DNA of 64,000 nt, taken from positions 1,178,001 to 1,242,000 of the forward strand of contig ML133428.1 in NCBI GenBank assembly GCA_003864495.1, given 5' to 3'. Source of the stretch: Nemopilema nomurai (lineage: Eukaryota; Cnidaria; Scyphozoa; Rhizostomeae; Rhizostomatidae). The notes under the pieces are model-generated. The model did not search any database, was not told where the DNA came from, and was given only the letters and a program-made list of their open reading frames with translations. The translations under genes and the position numbers were made by a program. Positions 1-12,253 of this stretch are shown here, piece by piece; positions within the stretch are counted from its first letter, which is position 1; every line of letters starts with the position of its first letter.

Positions 1-3000
1 ACTGAAAGGGGGCGAAGATTTGGACGCAAAGTACGTTCTGTCGTGCCGAGTTCGAACTGGGAGATCTATCCGGGGCTTCTGCCTACCCCCGTTTTGCACT
101 AGAGCTGACAGACGCAAAATCGAGTGCATAGTGACGAAAGCTGCGTCAAAATTGTCCGGAAATCTGAAAGGCAAGTACTACTCTCTGATGAAGATGAACG
201 ACTCTGACCAAGAGAAGCTGATTAATGATCATTTACTGTTCGACAAACCGGTCTCACCTCTGCTCACCTCCGCAAAAATGGCCCGTGATTGGCCAGACGC
301 AAGGGGTATTTATTACAACAGCAAGAAGAACTTTCTGATTTGGGTGAATGAAGAGGACCACACGCGCGTTATCTCGATGCAGAAGGGAAGCAACATGAAG
401 GATGTGTTCAGCAGATTCTGCACGGGATTGCAAAAGTTCGAGGAAATCATGAAAGAGGATGGCTTCGAATTCATGTGGAATGAAAAGCTTGGTTACATAC
501 TGACTTGCCCGTCCAACCTCGGAACAGGCATGAGGGCTGGAGTGCATGTGAAATTGCCCTTACTTTCTAAGAAGCCTCTTTTTGATGAGATATTGGCAAA
601 GCACAAACTGCAGAAACGAGGCACTGGCGGCGTTGATACCGCATCAGTGGGAGGCGTTTTTGACATTTCGAACTCAGACAGACTGGGGTATTCGGAGGTG
701 GAGTTAGTGCAGCGAGTAGTTGATGGTGTAAAGGAACTTGTGGAAGCAGAGAAGTCGCTGGAGCAAGAAGAGAAAGAAAGGCTGAAGGCAGAGAAGAAGA
801 AGAAGAAATCACAGGACAATTCATCATGTAAAATAGACGAGGCAAGTAAAAAGAGAAACCCGAGTGTATGGAAATTTGAGTGGTGCAGCTGTGTGCTAAA
901 GACAGAGTTTGAATGCTCTTGAAATTTCTAATTTGATTCAGAAAATTTTCTTCAATTTGACTTTACCTAAACCTATTGAGAGCGGAATATTCATTATTTA
1001 ATTGCCATGCAAACATTAATTATATATATATATTGTGACTATTCTGATTTTTAGGAAAATATGCCTGACTTCGAAAAGCATAATAACTGGGCCAGCAAGT
1101 GTCTCACGAAGGAGCTGTACGGCAGGATGAGCCAACTTCGAACCCCCAATGGGGTCTCCTTTGACAGGATCATCCAAACCGGTGTTGATAACCCAGGACA
1201 CCCCTTCATAATGACGGTTGGGTGTGTAGCAGGCGACGAAGAGTCGTATGATGTGTTTTCGGAGTTTCTCGACCTCGTTATCGATGGACGGCACGGTGGG
1301 TATGGAAAAGAGGCAAAGCATGTGACCGATCTTGATCACAACAAGCTCACTGGTGATGACTTGGACCCAGACTATGTGTTTTCTTGCCGCGTAAGGACTG
1401 GTCGTAGTATAAGGGGACTTTGCTTGCCTCCTCATTGTACGAGGGCAGAGAGGAGAGAAACTGAGAAAATCGTGACTGACATATTGAGATCATTTGACGG
1501 AGATTTCGAAGGTACAGGGTCGTTTTGATTCTGAAATGTGGCCTTATATAATGCTTTTCTAATTCTTTAACGTAATTGTGTAATGTTTTTACTCACCTGT
1601 TTTTGTTACCTATCGGTACATCTGAAACAAAACTCTAAAGTCTCAAGCTTTTGATGATATGAAAAACCAACTATTATCAATGTTATAACATCCAACTAGC
1701 AAAAGCTCTGGTTGTTGAATCGTTATCTCTGCGGTACGGCTATTTCAATTCTCCAGTAACGTGTCTTTGATTCCCCAGGCAAGTACTATCCGCTGAGCCA
1801 AATGACAGAGGAGGAACAAGACCAGTTGATAAAAGACCACTTTCTGTTCGACAAGCCGGTCTCTCCGCTTTTGACATGTGCCGGTATGGCCCGTGATTGG
1901 CCGGACGCTCGCGGTATCTGGCACAACAATGCGAAGAACTTCCTACTATGGGTCAACGAAGAGGACCACATTCGAGTGATTTCAATGGAAAAGGGGGGCA
2001 ACATGAAGTCCGTGTTCAGCCGATTCTGCGAGGGACTGAACAGATTCGAGTCGAAGATGAAGGAAGCTGGGCACGAATTCATGTGGAACGAGCACTTGGG
2101 CTTCATTTTGACTTGTCCCTCGAATCTAGGCACTGGCATCAGAGCGGGAGTGCATGCAAAACTGAAGTGCCTGTCGAAAGACAGCAGATTTGACGACATA
2201 CTGAGTAAGTGTGTGTGCTGCCTTCTTCTTTGTCAACCTTTGCTTTCGTACGCCCTTGGTGATGTTAATAGGCTGCTCTATGTGATAATGTTAATAGGCT
2301 GCTCTTTGTTCTACTTTTGTGCTAGTTCGAACAAGTCTTGTGCATGCTATGAAAGTTTAGTACTTAGTTCTGTATAGACGCGGGTAGGCAAAGCGTAGCG
2401 GTTACAGGCATGGTTCGTGGTATCACAGACTCGTTAAATGGCTTTGTTACTGCAAGGCAATTCTCTTTGCCTACGCTGGATAACGACGACTTCTTTATTC
2501 TTTATTTTGTTAAAACTTCAAAGTCAAATTGTGAATTGTGAACTGTTGAGATTTAAACTGAAAGACAAATCCTTCAAAAGTCAAAAGAAGATGCTGCAAG
2601 TAATTGCTTAAAAGAATGGATGGAGACGCCCTTGTATCAGAATTATGATATTTATTTAAATAGTTCAAAGATTCAAAACATTCTAACTTTGTAGAAGTAT
2701 TTTATTTCATGAGATTTACTATCAAGTTTTTTAGAAAGGCATTTGAAATTTTGCATAAGTAGTAGTTTTGCATTCTTTTTTTTCGCAATTTTAAAGTCAA
2801 TTAGAGAGGAAAATATAATCTCTATAACTTTTGCATTCGTTGTTAATTTTTGTAGAAAAGCTGCGCTTGCAGAAGCGTGGCACCGGAGGGGTGGATACCG
2901 CTGCAGAAGGCGGGATATACGACATATCGAATGCGGACAGGATAGGGCAGTCTGAAGTAGAATTGGTGCAACGAGTTGTCGATGGAGTGAGGTTGCTGGT

Positions 3001-3055
3001 TCAAATGGAGAAAGCGCTAGAAAGGGGGGCGAGTATTGACGATATGTTGCCATGA
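1..3055 (+). CDS. Multi-domain (flagellar-type) creatine kinase, 3' part of gene
   Basis: Exons are 1-865 (open at the window edge, read from base 2), 1055-1511, 1779-2204 and 2856-3055. All junctions are GT/AG and in phase, giving 648 codons and a stop at 3053. The enzyme transfers phosphate between ATP and creatine. The first exon carries the rest of one kinase domain: [14 protein letters not shown], the active-site Cys of CPSNLGTG (codon 506-508) and RGTGGVDTA. The Val of GGVDTA is typical of creatine rather than arginine kinases. A charged, Lys-rich linker (about 750-865) joins it to a second domain. Contiguous creatine kinase domains are known from sperm-flagellar enzymes with three domains, so one more domain probably lies upstream. 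The first-exon donor was chosen at 866 (GTATGG) because it alone is phase 0; reading through reaches a stop at 920. If that donor is wrong, these are two tandem genes. Confidence 0.93.
866..1054 (+). other. Introns of the creatine kinase gene (866-1054, 1512-1778, 2205-2855)
   Basis: Three introns interrupt the window's part of the kinase gene. The first begins GTATGG and ends TTTTTAG after a short (TA)n run at 1019-1034. The second begins GTACAG and ends CCCCAG. The third begins GTAAGT and ends TTTGTAG. The third, about 650 bp, contains a 10-bp inverted repeat (GTAGGCAAAG near 2390 and its complement near 2465). It also has a direct duplication of about 23 bp at 2266-2310, around the string TGTTAATAGGCTGCTCT. 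I see no coding potential in any of them. Confidence 0.85.
1055..3055 (+). CDS. Complete C-terminal creatine kinase domain
   Basis: This is the last catalytic domain, about 360 residues, the normal length of one creatine kinase subunit. It starts at the N-terminal helical part ([11 protein letters not shown]), then has the [13 protein letters not shown] and AGDEESY stretches, [38 protein letters not shown] with the catalytic Cys codon at 2114-2116, [14 protein letters not shown], and ends SIDDMLP. All nucleotide- and guanidino-binding motifs are intact, so it should be active. The exon 3/4 junction rebuilds [14 protein letters not shown] across the intron, as in other creatine kinases. Reading past 2204 into the intron gives an unrelated hydrophobic tail, which is not coding. 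A possible ATTAAA poly(A) signal lies at 3165. Confidence 0.95.
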
Positions 3056-3164
3056 GAGGAGACTCAAAGTGACGTAAACATGGCCAAAGGAAGAAACATA
3101 GACAGAATCGTATCTCAGAGAAGAAAATCAAAGCTAGGTTAACACGAATGATAACACGGATGAA

Positions 3165-3170
3165 ATTAAA
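3165..3170 (+). terminator. Possible poly(A) signal of creatine kinase gene
   Basis: ATTAAA lies 110 bases after the stop codon. It is the common variant of the animal hexamer. There is no AATAAA nearer to the stop. Confidence 0.4.
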
Positions 3171-3767
3171 CGATATCTTTATACACATGAATTTGCTATC
3201 CATTTTAATTGGCTTCTTGTTTCTTTCATTGTTTGATTGCTTTTCCACCTGTGTAGGTGATTGATAAATCAAACGGACACATTCAAAGAGTAAACTATTT
3301 TTCAAACAAGCCTTTAATGCGATGCACTTTGATCTATATGTATATACATATATTCATATATATGTTTAAAAGCAACTCTAGCTAACTTTCAATAATTATC
3401 AACCGTGGCAAAGAACATCCTACAGAACTGGTAGGAACAGCATTGGTAATTAACAAATGTCAAAAGAAATATCTCTCCACCTGCTGCTAAGGCTGGCCTT
3501 ACACTACTCAACACAACGGCAAATGTAAATATGACTCCGTTTTTGTCAAATGCCTTGATTTTATAGATCATTACATCTCAGTCTGTGGTAAGGCATCAAG
3601 CGTGATTCTGCGTCAATGTTATGAGCGAAAACCTTTTAAAAAGAGGGTTAAGTGGTGACGGATGGACGTGAAACGAGGGCTATTAATGACCTAGGGCTCA
3701 GCTCCGTGCGTTGTGCAGTGGAAGTGACTGTAGGCAAAGTCGTCATTGGCCTAGGCTTTTCTGCGAA
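3171..3767. other. Intergenic stretch between creatine kinase and GPCR
   Basis: AT-rich sequence with short (TATA) runs near 3338-3364. No conserved ORF, RNA gene or repeat array is visible. The promoter of the GPCR gene should lie here, but I see no clear TATA box at a suitable distance. Confidence 0.6.
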
Positions 3768-4886
3768 ATGGGATTGGTTTGCTACACACTGTTAAACATC
3801 AGCGTTGCCCAAATACACCTCAGCATATGGATGGCGACCTCCGTTCTCCTCGCAGTGATGATGGTCGTAGTAAACGCGTTTCTCATCGTTGCGTTACATA
3901 AAACCAAGCAGATGAATTCGTCAACAAGTAAGCTGGTAGCTGCAATGTCCTTGTCCGATATAACTGTGGGCACCTTGGCGTTTCCGCTGATTGTAATTTT
4001 GTTTTCCAAGCAGGCCGAACTGCAGAACTGCCACTTGCATTACTCAACCCAATACGTGACGGTTTCAACTGGCTACACCTCGTTCCTTCTGTTAATACTC
4101 GTCGCTTTCGACAGGTATCTGCACCTTACCAAACTCAATGCCTACAACAAGTTCATGAGCAAGAGAAAGTTGATCGTGTTCGCCCTAGGAGCTGTTGTTG
4201 CGGCGCATTTAATAGCCGTGCTTATCACCACTTCGAACGGATCCTTCCCGCTGCAAATCGCCCTGAATACTGGAAATTTGATCGGCCTTATTGCGGTTAA
4301 CATCATGTATGCAGCGGTAGTGAGAAAAATCAAACGGAACAAAAGAGTAGTGGGCGCGAGAATGACATTCATGCCAAGCGCTATAGCCCAATCAAGTACG
4401 TGGAACACAGTTGTTCCTCAAGGATCCATGCCCGTTTCAGTTATTCATTGTGGTAACGTGCGCAAAGGAGGACAACTGAAGCCGTCAAAGCACAGCAAGC
4501 GTTTCGGTGTTACAGAAAACACACTTAAAATGCAGCCAAGCCAAGGACTATCTACACCTGGCTTCCATTCGTTGGCAAGAAAGACCAAACGACAAGATGT
4601 TGCGGCCATTGGCACGATAAAGCTAACATTGATCACAATGTTGTGTTTGTATATCCCATACAACATTACGACGACAGCAATCGCCTATTACCGGTATCAG
4701 CTTGACACTGAGCCAGCGTATGCCTGGAAGGTATTGTCTGTTTGGTCTTACCTGCTGCTTCTAACCAACGGTATCATGAACGCCGCCATATTTGTTAACG
4801 GCAACAGAACGCTCCGGAGCTATGCGAGGCGACTGCTCTCCGAGAGCTCTATTTACCCAGAGAGGCTTCAGGCAAATTTGGAATGA
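3768..4886 (+). CDS. Rhodopsin-class (class A) GPCR, intronless
   Basis: A 372-residue receptor in one exon. The ATG at 3768 has G at -3 and +4; the frame is open further upstream, but only from a TTG. Seven hydrophobic segments can be drawn. TM1 ends with Asn36 (VVVNAFLIVAL), TM2 has LSDITVG (Asp64), TM3 ends AFDRY (115-117). TM6 reads LCLYIPYN in place of the usual CWxP, and TM7 ends NAAIF in place of NPxxY. A potential N-glycosylation site (NIS) precedes TM1. Intracellular loop 3 is long and basic. Cys88 is at the usual TM3 border, but I see no partner Cys in extracellular loop 2. These traits recall the adenosine/melanocortin-like receptors that are expanded in cnidarians. The ligand cannot be assigned. 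It should signal through G proteins at the plasma membrane. Confidence 0.93.
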   Translation: MGLVCYTLLNISVAQIHLSIWMATSVLLAVMMVVVNAFLIVALHKTKQMNSSTSKLVAAMSLSDITVGTLAFPLIVILFSKQAELQNCHLHYSTQYVTVSTGYTSFLLLILVAFDRYLHLTKLNAYNKFMSKRKLIVFALGAVVAAHLIAVLITTSNGSFPLQIALNTGNLIGLIAVNIMYAAVVRKIKRNKRVVGARMTFMPSAIAQSSTWNTVVPQGSMPVSVIHCGNVRKGGQLKPSKHSKRFGVTENTLKMQPSQGLSTPGFHSLARKTKRQDVAAIGTIKLTLITMLCLYIPYNITTTAIAYYRYQLDTEPAYAWKVLSVWSYLLLLTNGIMNAAIFVNGNRTLRSYARRLLSESSIYPERLQANLE

Positions 4887-6313
4887 TAGCAAGCGCAATA
4901 CCCCGTTTATGGAAATTAATCGATTCTTTTCAAACCGAGATTAAATGACTATTAAAGGAAGTGGTTGACCTTCTAGACACGTTCGGCGTTGTAGGGAGAA
5001 GGTTAGTGAAATTGTGACAACAATATTGCTTGTGAGTATAAATGTACATAAAAGTCAATTATGACAGCGTCTCGAAATATTATCATAACCAATTCACTGA
5101 GCTCCCAATCTTGACTGTGGGGAAAATAGTAGCTTTGTTTAGAGTACCCAATAAGTGACATATAACATAATTGGGGTAGGGGGCTCTCATTGCGCGCAGA
5201 TAAACGCACGAGTGTGATCACCATACGAGGTTCGCGGAAAAATGTATGGAAGAGAACCTTGCATAGATGCACTTGTTGACGTAAGCTAAGTTTTAACTAT
5301 TACAGTGAAGCTAAAATATTATGCCAAAGCTTGCCAAATTTTATAAACAGATTCCTGGCAAATTTAGCCGCTTGATCAAAAACGTCACAATGACCTTAAC
5401 TAGAGAAAAGATATCAAGAAAGACAGGCAGAACATTAAAGTGAATCATTAGAAAAGTAGACGTTTGGCTGTGCAAATAGGAAAAAGAACGTGACTCTAAG
5501 CTTCATGTACAAGATGATTTAGCTCTGAAAATACTTTATTTATACTATTCGATTAATGATTGAAAAATTTGTAAGAGCGAATTTACTGCTCTGACGGATA
5601 TCTTGCGATTAACCTATTCTGTAAAAAATAGTTGCTGGAAACGTTTGACAACTAGTTCCTTTAATATACATAAACCATTGCTTCATAAAGGAATATATAT
5701 AGAATCATTGCTTCTGCCAAAGATGGCGTAGAGATTGTCTTTCGAAATTAATTTAAGATTACATAAAGTTCAGTACTTTGTATTATTTGCCATTAGAAAT
5801 ACTTTTTAAGACAGAAGTCAGCATTAATAGGAGCAACTCTAAAGGTTTTTTACATGTGTTCAACCATCCTTTTTCATCCTACTTCTCTACGTGCCGCCTT
5901 TCTGCGCACATTAAAATCGATGTAGATGATTTTGTTGAAATTCCAAAGCGCAAAGCATAAATAATGAATCAAACGGAACAATGATATGAGAGCAAATGAA
6001 GGCAAGTTGACGCCAAATTCTGCTTGAAAGGCGAGCAAATCCTTCCCTAACGTGATTGGTGTCTCTAAGACGCTCAGAGTATAAGAGTACAGGAGAGCCG
6101 TCTGATAATGACTTTATTAATGCCGATTCATTCGCATCATCCACTTACAAGATTAAGCAAGAGCCACCTACAAGCAACATTTTAAGGGAATCGTCTCAGC
6201 GGCCTCTTTTTGACTTCCGTTTGTAAAACGTCATTTCGCGAGGGCGTCTCTGTCACTCGAGCAACTTGAGTCGAAAAATCCACACATTCTGACGCCCACC
6301 TCACAACTGTGGA
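4887..6313. other. Convergent intergenic region, no gene seen
   Basis: This lies between the 3' ends of the GPCR (plus) and the large RCC1 gene (minus). It is AT-rich, with only short random ORFs. The minus-strand poly(A) signal at 6113-6118 is the one functional site I would mark. An ATTAAA near 4942 could serve the GPCR transcript. Confidence 0.6.
6113..6118 (-). terminator. Poly(A) signal of the large RCC1-repeat gene
   Basis: AATAAA on the minus strand, 195 bases after the stop codon at 6314-6316. It is the first canonical hexamer downstream, so the 3' UTR is probably about 0.2 kb. Confidence 0.6.
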
Positions 6314-9300
6314 TCAGACATCCCAAAAGGTGGACTTGTTACCGCTCAGCTCGCCCCCAGTCTCCTGCAGCAAATGCAGCTGCTCTTGTCGAAAGTGGTT
6401 GTAGACGCAACACGGACACGCAGCCGGAATGGCGGAGCGTGTTTGCGTGTAATAACGCACGAGGATATCGGCAGTTTGTGGGAGAGGCTTTGGCAGTCCT
6501 TGGACCCTTTGCTTGAACTCTGGTAGAATAACGTCTTCCAAGAAATACTTCGGGAAATTGTGATTGCAGGTGAATACGACAGAGTCTGGTCCAATGCTGC
6601 CCCGCAATGGCATACCGTCTTTTTTCTGCCAGAGGGGCGTGCCTCGTAATCCAGACGAGGCAGCAGATACAGTAGCCGCAGTAACGCTTGAAAGGAAAAT
6701 GCCACTCCTTCGCTGCTGCAATTTCAGTTTGTTTTCAATTATTTGCTTTAAGTTCGAATCAAAATTTTCAAGCGAGGTATTGTTGCTTATTTCTTCACTA
6801 ACGGAGCCGAAGCGGTCTCCTTCAATGGCATCTTCATCAGGCTGCGTTAGGAAATTGTAGTTTCTGCTGCCTTGGTAAATTTCCTCAATAACGGAAGATG
6901 CAAGTGAGTTGCGAAAAGAGCAGCTTAGCTGCCTTTGGAATGTCTTTGAAAGAGTTTTCGAGGACAACACGAGCTGGACAGAGAATGGCAGGCAATCCAC
7001 ATGAATGTGCTCACTATAAAAAAGATCAGAAAATTTGTATCAGGATGCCTGACCTTGGTAAACGAGTTTATTTTGAAGCAGCATTTAAACGAACGCAAAT
7101 ATTCATGCAGCAGTCTATGCAGCTTCATTACTCAAGATGCTTCACATTGTGATACGGCTATAAAGCAGCTGATATTTCATCATCTTCTACCAGCAAAAGT
7201 AATTAGGAAATATTTGGTGGAGAAATGAGGAAAACAGTGAGTGATTGCGGAAACAAACGAGTTATCCTCGAGACAACATCTAGGCCTCCTTAAAAGCAGC
7301 TGTCTCCTGACGTCATGTGGAGCCAGCATGACGAAGTTAGAGATCGAAGCCAACTGGTGCTATGCCAAACACTTCTTACAGCACTTCCTTCAAAAAGGAT
7401 TTTTATCATTATACTGCCGCAGACTGCTTGCTAGTAAATGAGGATAGAGCCTAAATGTTATTAAGGTGAATAGGTTTGACAAAGTGCGCATTTTCTGACA
7501 AAGTGTGCATTTTCGTACAAAGTTCATGAAAATTTCGTGAATTTTCTTTCAGACATGTTTCCCGTTACTTTAATTTTTCTACATCTGCTTTGACACTTGG
7601 AAAGAAATTACTAGCCTTGGTGGTCAGAGCCATATTGGCTAAACGATGTTTGTCTGACATTGGTCAGTCTTTTAAATGGAGCTCTAACTCTATAACTGTG
7701 GCCGCCAAACTCTTGAATAACCAAGGTTTCTGACAACTAAGCTGACAACAGCAGCCACCTCTATTAATTCCTTTTTATAAGCAACAAAGACGCGGATCCA
7801 TGATAAGAAGTTGAGGAAGGGCAAAGCAGTCCGAGGCCTAGGCTTCTCTCATTGAGACATCCATGACGCAATTCTTCACACAATGATAAACAAAATTGTC
7901 CGCAAGGATGAGTCCCATGCCCTTACTCAACAAACTAAACCAAAAATAAATACAACGGACCCGTACCTGAACACAACTATGACCAAAATTGGAGCAAGGA
8001 AGGACTTTCTCTTGATCAGGCACGCCTCGATATCTTTCAGGGGCACTAGATAGTCGGTACTTGCTTGAAACATCTGCAGGAAAGAGATTAATGACAATCA
8101 ATTGTACCGGTTAGGAAAATAGCGGAAAAAGGAAGCGATGGTGACAAAAGTGATGGGGTGTAAGTCATGCGAATTCTGGTATCTAGGCACAGTGCTTGTC
8201 AATAGGTACATTCCGGCTCTTCCGCCCAGGCATAAGGGGATGCAAGCATCTATTGGCTTAGGAGTACGTACGTACAGTAGAAAAGTCTAAAAGAAAGGTG
8301 GCATTCTTAGTTTTTAGTTTAGTAAATGGGTGTTTTATACTGCAAATAGTCACCTAGCGTATTATTCATAATGAGAATATTAGTGAATTAATGAGCTTAG
8401 CTACCCATCTTGACCTTACTGGCTCCATAGCCAATAATACCAGTCAGCATCAGAAAGAGCAAGTTTTTGCTCAGCCTTGATTGATTTACTGAAGCCCTGG
8501 TCGGTCGTTCCAGACTTGTTGTCGTTAAAAGAATGGCTGGCATTTTGGCGATTAAACAGTACTGACTATGAATGGACAATTACAAAGAACACTTGGTAAA
8601 TCAGTTACTAAGCAATAAAGCTTGTTCTTTGGTAAATATTTTGCAGGTGTATGATATTAGTCAAAGGACTTAGTTAATCCGACAATAACTTTACCTCGAA
8701 GACAAAAGAAACCAGATTGGACATGCCGTTTGTGATATCCCCGTTATCAGAATACTGATCATCGATTGAGCTTTGAAAAAAGTAACAGTAGAAATTAGTC
8801 GTCAGGAAAAATGATATAGCTTTGGTTTATTAAAGACGTAAAAAGGAAAAAACACCTATTTAGAAAGAAAAAGCCATAACAGACGTAGCATGACATTGGC
8901 AGACTTTAATCATTAACCAATATTAAACTATATATCAAGATAATATTAAAATAATATTAAGCCTTCATAACCAAAATGTATCACGTCACCAAAACTCAAA
9001 TGGTTTTATTGTTTATTGCTTGTAAGAGCAAGGAATCACTGATAAAAAAGTGCCACTCGCAGGGAGATAAAAAATGCCAGCAGAAATGTCTGTTCATTAA
9101 TTTTGCAAATGCTGCCCAAGAACAAAGTCTTTTGATGCCTTTTTTTCTCGGAACACTGATGCAATGTTTTCTAATGCTTCTTCAGTATTCGGCCTAACTA
9201 GATTTCATTTACAGAAGCCATCAATTAGAAACTAATTAGAAAAACAGCTTCATGAAAAAATCAAGCACAATTCACAAGTCTGAGGCAGTTTAATGAACGT

Positions 9301-12253
9301 AAACCTTCTGGTGTTTTCAGCATAAAATCAGGAGGCAAAAAGCAAAATAAAATAAAGACAAGATGCAACCATTTGGGTTAAACCACCTCGAAATGCTTTC
9401 TGCCAAGCTGATTATCTGTTCACTGAGTTTTGAATCATCAGCATTTGTCCCATTTCCAATACACTTCAAGGCAGCAATACCATGTGTGAATGCCTTAGAG
9501 AGTGATAACAATTCAGAAGGAGAAAAATATATAACTCAAACGAAATGCAGCAAAACGGCTTATAAAGTAAAAATGTCAGTGAAGAAGATAAATTTATATC
9601 ATAACAATTTTCAACTCTCATGACAAAATGGCTGTTTGACAAAACAAATCGTGACAAAACTTATACCATCAAAATACCGGATCAGCCCTGGAATACGTTT
9701 GAAAAAACAGAAAACATTGAAGCGTCAAAGGGAAGAGAATGTACGTAATTTACAGAATCAAATAAACTGCCTGCAAGTGAATCTTCCCCTTTATTTCATA
9801 CCCTGCTGAGTCTAACTCGATAAAATATTGTGGAAGCCTGAGAAAAGAGACAATAACGCAAATAAATTTCCATAACTGCGTCAGCCAATTGCAAAAGTAC
9901 CTTAGTTGATCCACTTTACTTTGCTCAGATCAGTAAGAACGAAGAATTCCTTGCTTTAAATGCTGAGACCAGCAACAGTGACTTATTGGATCAGTGAACA
10001 AATTTGCAAAAGGATATGCAAGATGTGGAAGCACGTTTGAATGGAAACATCGGCTCTTTCGGCTTTTGTGCAGTTTTGAAAGGAATCTCCTAATCACGGT
10101 TAATATTTCATCGTAAGCAGCAGGAGACTAACAACAGCCACAACACAGCTTTGCTAGATAACAGGGGTACAAGAAAGATGTTCTTCCACCGGTATTTTCT
10201 TCCAACGAAACAAAATTTGTAAGCATTAATTTTAGGCCCGCAAATTTATATAGTCGATAAAGGGAATAATTTTGTTGTGTAAACACAAGGATTTTGGCAA
10301 ACTACCCAACGTTGAAACAACTGTCATTGGCTAATCCTATCTTTGGTGCAGGCTCCTCTACTGAATGCTAATGTGATTCACCTTTACAGGTCCCGCGTAT
10401 CAAACCTTAATTCTTTCTGCCAACTATATAGAGTCGTCTGATTATCACTGGGAAAATGCTTCATTTACTTCAATCAATTTTGCATACAGTCCTTAAAGGC
10501 CATAAGATCAGATGCCTTTATAAAACGACTCCTTAATTATCATTATCCATCTTAGTTCATTTAGTAATTGAAAGAACACATCAACAAGCCAAAATTAGCT
10601 TCTCCTAAGCTTCCTTTCAGAAAAGGGACCAAATCCATTCGCAGCAACCCCAAATACATTACCAATATACCGTCGTGGTACTGTCTTCCACTTTCGTGCA
10701 ATGGCTCTAATTGAAGCGTGCAAATGCGAAACAGAATAATTAACAATAATCTCAGTGAGATTAGGCTTTGTACACGTGGAGAATGCAGGGGGCATCAGAA
10801 AGGTGTAGGCGGCAATTACCTTATCCCAGTACTGGTGCAGTTCACAGCAGAACGAAACGGCATAGTGCAACTTCGATTGCTCGGCAACACTGAAATGACA
10901 GCACTTGCATCAGTTCGTAAACAAACTTGGAGGCTATCAATATAACATTGATGACGTTATCAGAGGTCATAAGAGCGATGCATGAGAGTGCTATGAAGTA
11001 AGAGACGTATTTATTGCACGATGGATTCTAAGCTTAAAAGTTACTGAAAAAGCCCCCTTTCTAAATTTTATTTGCATTGATCAAGAGCTAAAGGAAAATT
11101 CTGATTTAACAGTCCGATATGAGTGCATTTCCACAAAGTACTTTTCTGCAGAAATTGGCTGCAAAACGCAACAAGTTAGGCTACAATACCTTATGATAGT
11201 CAGTGGGTTGTAGGAACCATTCAACTTTTGAAGAGCCACCAGAACACTCTCGGCAGTGTAGGCCAACATTCCGGGGCCTGTAACGAAGCAATAAGGATAA
11301 TTTTCGGTGTTAGAATATCAACGGTTGCAGGTACAGAATACCCAAAAAGACACAGCAAGGGTAGAATTGCATTTTTGAGGTGTTGTTAAATCCAAGCAAT
11401 ATAAGATAGTTGTATATCAAGGCGGATTTGAGACAAGAAGCAAGCAAGCATTTCTCTACCATCGCTGGCTCATTTAATGGGAGTAAAACACCATTAGTTG
11501 TTACTAGAGGTCATTACTTCCAAAGCAGGCATGGCCAGATCTATTAGGTCGTCTGTTGCTAACGAGAGCTCATGCCCTCCTTCCACAAGAAGAATTACTT
11601 TAACCATTTCTAAACTCAGGCCAATTGCATCCAACATCGAATACATTACCGATTGACGAGAAGTCTGGAAAATCGGCGTCAATATCAAACGTCACCTCTC
11701 TTTTGTTGCTCACTGCCTGAAAAATGAAGAAATGGAAAATGCTTAGACATTTTCTATGGCATAGAGTTATTGATTCTCTAATTGGCAATAGCTGCTACAA
11801 CAGTCGGTTTAAAGTAATTTTCGTTATCAAGTTTATGGTCTAAAAACAGCCTCCATCTGTTGGTTTTCTAAGGCCACAGGACCAGGTCCTGAGGCTAAGT
11901 AAATAAGATGGGTGACGCCTTATTTGATGAAACAAGATGAGACATGAGATAAATGTTGGTCCTAGAAGAAGCTATGCAGTCCGAATAACAGCATAACCGA
12001 AGATTCATTAGCAAAGTGCATAGTTCTTACAACCATCACAGAGACAATTGCTTTTTACCAAGCCAGCCACTAGTATCATAATTGCGGGAAGCTTCATTAA
12101 ATGTCATACTCCTCCCGAGCCATCAGACGTGCTTCGTTCTGTTCCGGGTGACATTCTTGGAACTGGTGTTGGGTTCAGCAGACAGGAGGAAGTCCCCGAC
12201 TTTTTCATTACCCCCGTCGCAGAAGTTTTGATGGAAGTTGCATCAATGCCAAG
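6314..12253 (-). CDS. C-terminal helical part and Cys/His cluster of the RCC1-repeat protein (exons 29-38)
   Basis: Residues about 1038-1549. A Ser/Thr/Pro-rich linker (12253-12110) leads into helical segments such as MLDAIGLSLEMVKVILLVEG, MLAYTAESVLVALQKLNGSY and AEQSKLHYAVSFCCELHQYW. The last exon (6973-6314) is long, 219 codons. It ends with VVFTCNHNFPKYF, about 40 residues of spacer, then ACPCCVYNHFRQEQL. Together with LPCSNFGHSC in the previous exon, these Cys and His could bind zinc in a RING-like or treble-clef fold, as in the C-termini of several Vps proteins. That fold is an inference. The exon 35 and 36 acceptors are weak (no pyrimidine tract), but their phases fit. Confidence 0.75.
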
